From UBA685 sp002299005 (GTDB lineage Bacteria > Pseudomonadota > Alphaproteobacteria > Puniceispirillales > Puniceispirillaceae): DNA of 20,886 bases. Under the pieces are notes generated by a model that saw nothing but the letters and a program-made list of their open reading frames with translations, was not told the origin of the DNA and ran no database searches. Where the stretch lies: the NCBI GenBank assembly GCA_963966775.1, contig CAXAAH010000022.1, positions 1 through 20,886 of the forward strand, written 5' to 3'. This document shows, piece by piece, positions 14,323 to 20,886 of this stretch (its first letter is position 1; each line of letters starts with the position of its first letter). The position numbers were made by a program, and so were the translations under genes.

Positions 14323-15732
14323 ATGGCAAATGCGACAACACAGCAGGTACAAGATTTATGGGTGGATATCTCATCTCGCCTAAAGTCAGATCTTGGGGAT
14401 GCACAGTGGCGCAGTTGGATTAAGCCGTTGGTGGCGGTCGCGCTGGAAGATGGATGCTTAACATTGGCCGCCTCTAGCAGGCTGACAAGAGAGCGCGTTA
14501 TTAGCCAATATATTGATAAGTTGCGTATCATCGCCGCCGCGCATAATGGGCAGGTTGATGATATTGATGTTGTCCTGCGCACAAGCCAATCTGTACAACA
14601 AGCTGGCACGCCGCCGCGCCTATCTGAGATGCCTTTCACAGATGATGCGGACGAGGCAGGCGATTCGCGGCTAATGGCAAATGCGAGCACAGCAGAGGGG
14701 CCAGAGGGTCTTGATGCGCGCTTTACCTTCGATAATTTTGTTGTCGCAAAGCCAAATGAGCTTGCCTATGCCGCCGCACGGCGCGTGGCTGAGCGTGATG
14801 AGGCAACCCCGACCTTTAACCCGCTCTTTTTATATGGCGGTGTTGGTCTTGGTAAAACGCATCTGATGCATGCGATTGCGTGGGAAAGCCGCAAGCGTGA
14901 CCCGTCGCGCAATGTGATCTATCTGACTGCTGAGAAATTCATGAACCAATTTGTGGCCGCTTTGCGTCGCAAAGATACGATGAGCTTTAAAGAGCGGTTT
15001 CGTGCGGCAGATGTTTTGATGGTTGATGATATTCAATTCATGTCTGGCAAGGAATCAATCCAAGAAGAATTTTTCCATACGCTGAATGCGATCGTTGAAG
15101 AAGGCCGTCAGGTGATTCTCTCAGCCGATAAATCACCGTCTGATTTGGATGGTGTCAAAGAGCGTCTGCGCTCTCGTATGGGGTGGGGTATGGTCGCTGA
15201 TATTCACCCGTCAAATTACGAATTGCGCCTTGGTATCTTGCAATCACGCAGAGAAGGCGTGTCTGTGAATGTGCCTGATGATGTGCTTGCCTTTTTGGCG
15301 CGCAAAATCACCACCAATATCCGCGAGCTTGAAGGCGCGCTAAACCGCCTGATTGCGCATGCGACACTGGTGGGGCGCACGGTCAGTGTTGATATGGCAA
15401 GAGAAGTGCTAGCTGATTTGCTGCGGGCAAGTAATCGTCTGATTTCAGTGGAAGATATTCAGCGTCATGTCTCAGCGCATTATAATATCAGAACCAATGA
15501 TATGTTCTCGAACAGACGGGCGGCGGCGATTGCGCGGCCTCGTCAAATTGCGATGTATCTGGCAAAGGATTTGACCTCCTTGTCTTATCCAGCGATTGGG
15601 CGGTCTTTTGGTGGGCGTGATCATACCACTGTGATGCATGCGGTGAAAAAAATCGAACAGCTTATTGCCGAAGATAACCATCTGAACGCAGATGTTGATT
15701 TATTGCGCGGCCTGTTGGCTGACGGCGCCTAA
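14323..15732 (+). CDS. dnaA: Chromosomal replication initiator protein DnaA
   Basis: DnaA binds origin boxes and, in its ATP form, melts the origin and recruits the helicase. The 469-residue protein has domain I (1-80), a short linker rich in acidic residues, the AAA+ domain III with Walker A GGVGLGKT (172-179), Walker B VLMVDD (231-236) and the arginine-finger region RLRSRMGWGM, and the DNA-binding domain IV with signature GGRDHTTVMHA (430-440). ATG 14323 gives the expected N-terminus; AGGGA and GATGGG lie upstream. It starts the dnaA-dnaN-recF-gyrB block. The upstream region is dense in GANTC sites and repeats, suggesting cell-cycle control. Confidence 0.98.
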   Translation: MANATTQQVQDLWVDISSRLKSDLGDAQWRSWIKPLVAVALEDGCLTLAASSRLTRERVISQYIDKLRIIAAAHNGQVDDIDVVLRTSQSVQQAGTPPRLSEMPFTDDADEAGDSRLMANASTAEGPEGLDARFTFDNFVVAKPNELAYAAARRVAERDEATPTFNPLFLYGGVGLGKTHLMHAIAWESRKRDPSRNVIYLTAEKFMNQFVAALRRKDTMSFKERFRAADVLMVDDIQFMSGKESIQEEFFHTLNAIVEEGRQVILSADKSPSDLDGVKERLRSRMGWGMVADIHPSNYELRLGILQSRREGVSVNVPDDVLAFLARKITTNIRELEGALNRLIAHATLVGRTVSVDMAREVLADLLRASNRLISVEDIQRHVSAHYNIRTNDMFSNRRAAAIARPRQIAMYLAKDLTSLSYPAIGRSFGGRDHTTVMHAVKKIEQLIAEDNHLNADVDLLRGLLADGA

Positions 15733-15878
15733 GACGGCTTTTTTATTCTGCCCTAAAAGCATGCCTTTTCATTTGGCAGGCATGGTTAATCTGTGCCAAA
15801 ATAATAACCATCTGTATCAAAGCACAAGTGAGGCGCCTTTGCGGGCCTCATAGCGACAATTTAATGGTGAGAATAATC

Positions 15879-16982
15879 ATGAGATTTACCATCGATAGAA
15901 TGAGCCTCCTTCGTCCCCTTGGTCATGTTAGCTCTGTGGTTGAGCGTCGTAATACGATTCCTATTCTCAATAATATGGTATTGCGGACCTCTGGCGGCAC
16001 CTTGTCGTTGACGGGCACAGATATGGATATGGATATTGTGACAGATGTCACCTGCGCGGTGATGGCCGAAGGTGCCAGCACGGTGAGCGCGCATATGCTG
16101 AATGATATTGTCCGCAAATTGCCTGAAGGCTCTGAGGTTGATATCGAAATGGTGGATGGCAATGCGCAAATCAAAGCAGGCCGTTCAAGCTTCCGTCTGC
16201 CAACCCTGCCTGTCGAAGATTTCCCCGCGATTTCATCCTCTGAATTACCGCATCAATTTCAGCTAACAGCCGCTGATTTGCGCGATATGATCGACACAAC
16301 ACGCTTTGCGATTTCAACCGAAGAAACACGCTATTATCTGAATGGTATTTATTTCCATAAATCAGCCAATGATATGTTCTGTGCTGTGGCAACAGATGGT
16401 CACCGTTTGGCGCTAAGCCAGATGACTATGCCGCAAGGGGCAAGCGATATGCCGTCAATCATCTTGCCGCGCAAGGCGGTGGGTGAATTGCGCAAATTGC
16501 TCGATGATCAAGAAGGTGATGTGCAAGTATCGCTATCAGAGACCAGAGCGGAGTTCTCATTTGGCGTGGTCAAGCTGACCTCAAAGCTTATTGATGGGTC
16601 TTTCCCTGATTACACGCGCGTGATCCCGCAAGGCAATGATAAGATCCTATCGATTGACAAGGCCGCTTTTGCCGCGGCGGTTGACCGTGTATCGACCATC
16701 TCATCAGATAAAACACGCTCTGTGAAAATGGCGCTTGATAATGGCACCGTGACCCTATCTGCCAGTAATGCGGATGCCTCTTCGGCAAGTGAAGAGATTG
16801 AAGTGGCTTATGAGGGTGGGGCGATTGAAATTGGCTTTAACGCCCGCTATTTGATGGAAATCACCGCACAGGTGCAAGGGGATATTTTGCAGATGTCATT
16901 GGCAGATGCTGGCGCGCCAAGCCTTATCCAAGCGCCTGGTGATGATGCCAATGTCTTTGTGCTAATGCCAATGCGTGTCTAA
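15879..16982 (+). CDS. dnaN: DNA polymerase III beta subunit (sliding clamp)
   Basis: The beta clamp encircles DNA and holds Pol III and repair factors on it. The protein has the three repeated clamp domains and ends VLMPMRV, typical of the family. The frame is open from 15828, but I chose ATG 15879 because it gives MRFTIDRMSLLRPL, which aligns with the universal clamp N-terminus, and because GGTGAG (15866-15871) is well placed; the result is 367 residues, the normal length. It lies 146 bp after dnaA; a weak hairpin (CATGCC/GGCATG) lies between, without a T-tract. recF follows with overlapping or near-adjacent start. Confidence 0.97.
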   Translation: MRFTIDRMSLLRPLGHVSSVVERRNTIPILNNMVLRTSGGTLSLTGTDMDMDIVTDVTCAVMAEGASTVSAHMLNDIVRKLPEGSEVDIEMVDGNAQIKAGRSSFRLPTLPVEDFPAISSSELPHQFQLTAADLRDMIDTTRFAISTEETRYYLNGIYFHKSANDMFCAVATDGHRLALSQMTMPQGASDMPSIILPRKAVGELRKLLDDQEGDVQVSLSETRAEFSFGVVKLTSKLIDGSFPDYTRVIPQGNDKILSIDKAAFAAAVDRVSTISSDKTRSVKMALDNGTVTLSASNADASSASEEIEVAYEGGAIEIGFNARYLMEITAQVQGDILQMSLADAGAPSLIQAPGDDANVFVLMPMRV

Positions 16983-16995
16983 TGTTGAGTCGCTG

Positions 16996-18213
16996 ATGCC
17001 TGTTGGTATTTCGGGTGCAATTTCAGGTGCTATATCAGGTGCATCTGCGTTTGCGACAGATGTCTATGTTCAAAGGCTTACCTTAACGCATTTCCGTAAT
17101 TATGAGCAGTTACAGCTTGATTTGCCTGCGATGGCTGATGGCGGCGGTGCGCCTGTGGTGCTCTATGGGCCGAATGGGGCGGGCAAGACAAATTTGCTTG
17201 AGGCATTGTCCCTCTTATCACCCGGGCGCGGCCTGCGGCGGGCATCGCGTGGTGATTTTCCGTCCTATTACCGCCCCGATGATATATCTGATAACACGCC
17301 ATCAGCTGCGACGCCTCTATGGGCTATCTCAGCGCAGATACAAACAGCGGCAGGCTCTTTGCGTGCTGGCACGGGCCTATCGGCGGATAAGCCAGAGGGC
17401 GCGCGTCTGTTTGCGCTTGATGGGGCGCGCTCAACCGCAGGGCAGCTGGCTTCTCATTTTGCGCTTTCATGGTTAACCCCCCAGATGGATGGGCTGTTTA
17501 TAGGCTCTCCTGCGGCGCGTAGGCGGTTTATTGACAGGTTGGTTATCGCCTTTGATCCCGCGCATTCAGCGCGCCTATCACGCTATGAGAAATGTTATCG
17601 TGAACGCCAAAAATTAATGCAATCAGGCGCTGAGGCAACATGGATTGAGGCGCTTGAAACACAGCTTGGTGAGAGCGGTGTGGCGATTATGGCGGCGCGG
17701 GCCGCCTTGGTGCGGGTGCTATCAGAGGCGGCCTATCAGGGTGATGAGGCCTTTGGCTTTCCGCGTGTCCATATGGCGATGCGTGGCGGCGGCGGTGAAT
17801 GGCTTGATCATGAGCCTGCGGCATTGGTTGAGGATAAAATCAAACAAGATGCGGCGATGCGGCGCCAGCGTGGTGATTTTGCCATGCTAGGCCCGCAAGC
17901 CCAAGATTTAGATACCATCCATCTTGCGAAAAACCAGCCCGCGCATCTTGCCTCAACAGGAGAGCAAAAGGCCTTGATGATAGCGGCTATTTTAGCGCAT
18001 GCCCGCCTGCAACATAGCCGCTTATCGCGCCCGCCCTTGCTGTTGCTTGATGATGTGGCGGCCCATTTGGATGAAACAAGACGCGCCTGTCTTTTCGCCG
18101 CAACCGCAGAATTAAAGGGCCAAGTTTGGTATAGCGGAACAGATAAGAGTTCTTTTGTGAAATTGGCACAAATTGCGCAGTTTTTACATGTCGAAGACGG
18201 GAAAATCAGCTAG
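16996..18213 (+). CDS. recF: DNA replication and repair protein RecF
   Basis: RecF is an SMC-like ATPase that helps RecOR load RecA at gaps and stalled forks. The protein has Walker A GPNGAGKT (65-72 counted from the GTG at 16975), an ABC-type signature STGEQKA (327-333) and Walker B LLLLDD (355-360). Start is uncertain: GTG 16975 overlaps the dnaN stop by 8 bp, while ATG 16996 lies 13 bp after it; neither has a strong ribosome site, and I prefer the ATG. Family homology begins only at VQRLTLTHFRNY, so about 25-30 N-terminal residues are extra, built from a repeated SGAI encoded by 12-bp units (17014-17049). The length is slightly long for RecF. Confidence 0.93.
   Translation: MPVGISGAISGAISGASAFATDVYVQRLTLTHFRNYEQLQLDLPAMADGGGAPVVLYGPNGAGKTNLLEALSLLSPGRGLRRASRGDFPSYYRPDDISDNTPSAATPLWAISAQIQTAAGSLRAGTGLSADKPEGARLFALDGARSTAGQLASHFALSWLTPQMDGLFIGSPAARRRFIDRLVIAFDPAHSARLSRYEKCYRERQKLMQSGAEATWIEALETQLGESGVAIMAARAALVRVLSEAAYQGDEAFGFPRVHMAMRGGGGEWLDHEPAALVEDKIKQDAAMRRQRGDFAMLGPQAQDLDTIHLAKNQPAHLASTGEQKALMIAAILAHARLQHSRLSRPPLLLLDDVAAHLDETRRACLFAATAELKGQVWYSGTDKSSFVKLAQIAQFLHVEDGKIS
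17014..17049 (+). repeat. 12-bp degenerate tandem repeat at the recF 5' end
   Basis: Three units (17014-17025, 17026-17037, 17038-17049) follow the pattern GGTGCNATNTCA, the last decayed, and encode GAIS-GAIS-GASA. They lie before the conserved RecF core. Confidence 0.7.
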
Positions 18214-18278
18214 TATAAATCTATGACTAGCATCACGGCACCCTGTGGCTGGATGAAATCGTTAAAAAGTGGAATGAA

Positions 18279-20744
18279 ATGATGATGAACGGCTCTGATT
18301 CAACCCCAGAAAATGGCGCTAATAACCCAGAAAATAATGGTAACGACGCTGATTATGGCGCGGATTCTATTAAGGTTCTGCGTGGCCTCGATGCGGTGCG
18401 AAAGCGTCCGGGGATGTATATTGGTGATACCGATGATGGGTCAGGCCTGCACCATATGGTCTATGAGGTCGTCGATAACGCGATTGATGAGGCGCTTGCC
18501 GGTCATTGTGACATTGTACAGGTGATTTTGAACGCTGAGGGCTCTGTGTCTGTGTCTGATAATGGGCGCGGTATCCCGGTGGCTATCCACTCAGAAGAAG
18601 GCGTCTCTGCGGCTGAGGTTATCATGACCCAGCTTCACGCAGGTGGTAAGTTCGATAATAATTCATACAAGGTCTCTGGCGGCCTGCATGGTGTGGGTGT
18701 GTCAGTTGTGAACGCCCTATCAAGCCATTTGACGCTTGAGATTTGCCGTGATGGTGAACGCCATGAGATGCATTTTGAACATGGCGAGGCAACAGACCGG
18801 CTAAAGGTTGTTGGCCCGTCACCAGATTATAGCGGCACAAAGGTCACCTTTATGCCCTCTGAAGAGACCTTCTCGCAGATTGTCTTTGACTTTACGACGC
18901 TTGAGCATCGTTTGCGTGAATTGTCATTCTTGAATTCAGGTGTCCGCATTCGCCTAACTGATATGCGCGGGGCAGAAGAGCGTGTGTCTGAGTTTTTCTA
19001 TGAGGGCGGCTTGCTTGCCTTTGCCGATTATTTGAACCGGTCACGCACCCCTGTGCATGAGCCTATCTATAGCGTGTCTGAGCGTGAGGAAATTACGGTT
19101 GAATTGGCGCTAGGCTGGACAGATTCATTTCATGAGACATGTTTCTGCTTTACCAATAATATTCCGCAAAGAGATGGCGGCACGCATTTGGCTGGCTTTA
19201 GAGGCGCGCTGACACGTATTGTGAACCAATATGCGACTGAAACAGGTCTGGCGAAAAAAGAAAAGCTCCAGCTATCTGGCGAAGATTGTCGTGAGGGGCT
19301 AACCGCGATTGTCTCGGTCAAAGTGCCAGATCCAAAATTCTCGTCTCAAACAAAAGATAAATTGGTCTCATCAGAAGTGCGCCCGATTGTTGAATCAGCC
19401 GTATCTGATGCGCTTGGCCAATGGTTTGAAGAACATCCAGCAGAAGCACGCAAAGTCGTTGCCAAAGCCTTTGAAGCCGCCGCCGCACGTGATGCCGCGC
19501 GCAAAGCAAGAGAGCTGACGCGTCGCAAAGGTGTGATGGATATTGCCAGCCTGCCGGGCAAGCTCGCTGATTGTCAGGAAAAAGATCCGGCAAAATCTGA
19601 AGTCTTCCTTGTTGAGGGTGATTCTGCGGGCGGATCTGCCAAGCAGGGCCGTGATAGAGCCAATCAGGCGATTTTGCCTTTGCGCGGTAAGATTTTGAAC
19701 GTCGAACGCGCGCGTCTTGATAAGATGCTCTCATCGGCAGAGATTGGCACGCTTATCACCGCCATCGGCGCGGGTGTGGGCAATGCTGATATGAATATCG
19801 ACAAGGTGCGCTATCATAAGATTGTGATTATGACAGATGCTGATGTGGATGGATCGCACATTCGCACATTGTTATTGACTTTCTTCTTCCGTCACATGCG
19901 CCCGCTGATTGAAAAGGGCTATTTATATATCGCCCAGCCACCTTTGTTCCGCGCAAAAAGAGGCCAGTCAGAGGTCTATTTGAAAGATCAAAAAGCGCTT
20001 GATAATTATTTGGTGGATGCTGGCCTCAAAGAAGCCCGCTTGGCCAATGAGGCAGGGCTTCAGCTTGCAGGTAGTGATCTGAAAGAGATGGTCGAATTAT
20101 CTATCTCAATCTCGCGTATGATTGCCAGCATGGCACGGTCTGAGGCGGCGAAATCTGTGATTGAGCAGGCGGCTATCGCGGGTGTATTGCGCGCCGCTAT
20201 GCTTGATAATGCTGAGGCGGCGGCTTATTTGGCGACACGCCTTGATGCGCTTGCCCCGCCATTAGAGCGCGGCTGGCAGGGGATGGTTGAAGATGGTGCC
20301 AATGGCAATCAAATCGTCGTAAGGCGCGTATTGCGCGGCATTGAAGAGCGCCACGTCATTGATGCCAAGATGGTCTCATTGCCAGAAGCGCGCAGTCTTG
20401 ACCAATATACAGCGCAATTACAATCTCTGTTCGAAAAGCCTGTGACATTTGAGAATAATACCAAGTCAGAAGCGATGACAGGGCCAACGCATTTGGCTGA
20501 TCATGTGATGAATTTGGGCCGTAAAGGCGCACAGGTTGCCCGCTATAAGGGCCTTGGTGAGATGAACCCTGAACAATTATGGGAAACAACCCTCGACCCT
20601 GATGCGCGTGTCTTCTTGCAGGTAAAAGTCACCGAAGAAGAAGAGGCGGATAATGCGTTTTCAACATTGATGGGTGAGGCCGTTGAAGAACGCCGTGCCT
20701 TCATCCAAGAAAATGCCCTGAAAGTCTCGCATCTAGACGTTTAG
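18279..20744 (+). CDS. gyrB: DNA gyrase subunit B
   Basis: GyrB supplies ATP hydrolysis for negative supercoiling with GyrA. The 821-residue protein shows the GHKL ATPase site (E63 and N67 in EVVDNAIDEA, DNGRGIP at 94-100, GGLHGVGVSVVNALS), the transducer region, the TOPRIM acidic residues E446 in EGDSAGGSA and D520/D522/D524 in DADVDGSH, and the C-terminal ARYKGLGEMNPEQLW. The catalytic acidic residues run 22 ahead of E. coli numbering because of an acidic, Asn-rich N-terminal tail (about 30 residues). Three ATGs stand in a row at the start; GTGGA lies five bases before the first. It closes the dnaA-dnaN-recF-gyrB block, 65 bp after recF. Confidence 0.98.
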   Translation: MMMNGSDSTPENGANNPENNGNDADYGADSIKVLRGLDAVRKRPGMYIGDTDDGSGLHHMVYEVVDNAIDEALAGHCDIVQVILNAEGSVSVSDNGRGIPVAIHSEEGVSAAEVIMTQLHAGGKFDNNSYKVSGGLHGVGVSVVNALSSHLTLEICRDGERHEMHFEHGEATDRLKVVGPSPDYSGTKVTFMPSEETFSQIVFDFTTLEHRLRELSFLNSGVRIRLTDMRGAEERVSEFFYEGGLLAFADYLNRSRTPVHEPIYSVSEREEITVELALGWTDSFHETCFCFTNNIPQRDGGTHLAGFRGALTRIVNQYATETGLAKKEKLQLSGEDCREGLTAIVSVKVPDPKFSSQTKDKLVSSEVRPIVESAVSDALGQWFEEHPAEARKVVAKAFEAAAARDAARKARELTRRKGVMDIASLPGKLADCQEKDPAKSEVFLVEGDSAGGSAKQGRDRANQAILPLRGKILNVERARLDKMLSSAEIGTLITAIGAGVGNADMNIDKVRYHKIVIMTDADVDGSHIRTLLLTFFFRHMRPLIEKGYLYIAQPPLFRAKRGQSEVYLKDQKALDNYLVDAGLKEARLANEAGLQLAGSDLKEMVELSISISRMIASMARSEAAKSVIEQAAIAGVLRAAMLDNAEAAAYLATRLDALAPPLERGWQGMVEDGANGNQIVVRRVLRGIEERHVIDAKMVSLPEARSLDQYTAQLQSLFEKPVTFENNTKSEAMTGPTHLADHVMNLGRKGAQVARYKGLGEMNPEQLWETTLDPDARVFLQVKVTEEEEADNAFSTLMGEAVEERRAFIQENALKVSHLDV

Positions 20745-20783
20745 CGCAAAACGACTAATGACAGCATAAAAGAGAGCGGTATT

Positions 20784-20886
20784 ATGGCAGGTGAGATGAT
20801 GAATAAAGCGCCTGCCTCTTCTGCGGTGCCGGCCTCTTCTGCGGTACAGGAATCAGTCCAGCCAGCGCAATGGCATTTAACCTCTC
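20784..20886 (+). CDS. Start of an unidentified protein, cut by the window end
   Basis: ATG 20784, preceded by AGAGAG, opens a frame without stop to the window end (34 codons): MAGEMMNKAP followed by two PASSAV-like units and PAQWHLTS. An 18-bp unit, GCCTCTTCTGCGGTNCNG, is repeated at 20814-20831 and 20832-20849. The low-complexity N-terminus does not reveal a family. Co-orientation and 39-bp spacing from gyrB suggest a real gene. Confidence 0.5.
   Translation, partial: MAGEMMNKAPASSAVPASSAVQESVQPAQWHLTS

Noticed and set aside
15760..15784. Terminator between dnaA and dnaN
   Set aside because: CATGCC and GGCATG can pair, but the loop is 13 bases and no T-tract follows.
15828..15878. Upstream ATG start for dnaN
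   Set aside because: It adds 17 residues not found in clamp proteins, while ATG 15879 has a good ribosome site and the conserved N-terminus.
1..20886. Mobile elements, CRISPR arrays, tRNA or rRNA genes, phage genes
   Set aside because: No transposase, integrase, regular spacer array or RNA-gene-like segment was seen; all long frames are housekeeping or conserved genes.

Overview
The window looks like the chromosome of a free-living alphaproteobacterium. The evidence is protein style (short DnaA, MRFTIDR-type DnaN, alphaproteobacterial UbiE/UbiB/CoaBC/Dut/MutM), the gene order rpsT-dnaA-dnaN-recF-gyrB, and a cluster of GANTC sites, the CcrM methylation motif, upstream of dnaA. Moderate GC and neighbourhood resemble marine SAR116-type genomes, but that placement is an impression, not a test.

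Layout. (1) 20-2134: pnp on the plus strand, closed by a strong bidirectional terminator. (2) 2249-5508, minus strand: a secreted SH3-domain protein, then fabA-fabB-fabI for unsaturated fatty acid synthesis. (3) 5700-6677, plus: a D-2-hydroxyacid dehydrogenase, whose terminator lies inside the 3' end of the convergent E1-like gene. (4) 6705-11854, minus: ubiE-ubiB (ubiquinone), then coaBC-dut-ThiF/MoeB-like from their own promoter. (5) 12079-13429, plus: mutM and a small exported protein of unknown function. (6) 13574-20744, plus: rpsT, a repeat-rich 480-bp intergenic region, then dnaA-dnaN-recF-gyrB. A further open frame starts at 20784 and leaves the window.

Most genes are housekeeping. Two places deserve attention. 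First, the CoaBC protein carries an intact extra N-terminal domain of about 72 residues that reads as a Cro/YdaS-like helix-turn-helix. Its gene starts one base from the predicted transcription start of a good promoter (TAGACC-N17-TATAAT), the -10 box sits inside a TGTGAA-N6-TTCACA inverted repeat, and three more GTGAA half-sites lie just upstream. This suggests a CoA-biosynthesis enzyme that represses its own gene, comparable in logic to BirA, NadR or PutA. Second, the rpsT-dnaA intergenic region holds six GANTC sites in about 165 bp, a perfect palindrome centred on one of them, a 14-bp tandem repeat and a duplicated 12-mer just before dnaA, but no consensus DnaA box. It reads as a methylation-controlled dnaA regulatory region and possibly the replication origin.
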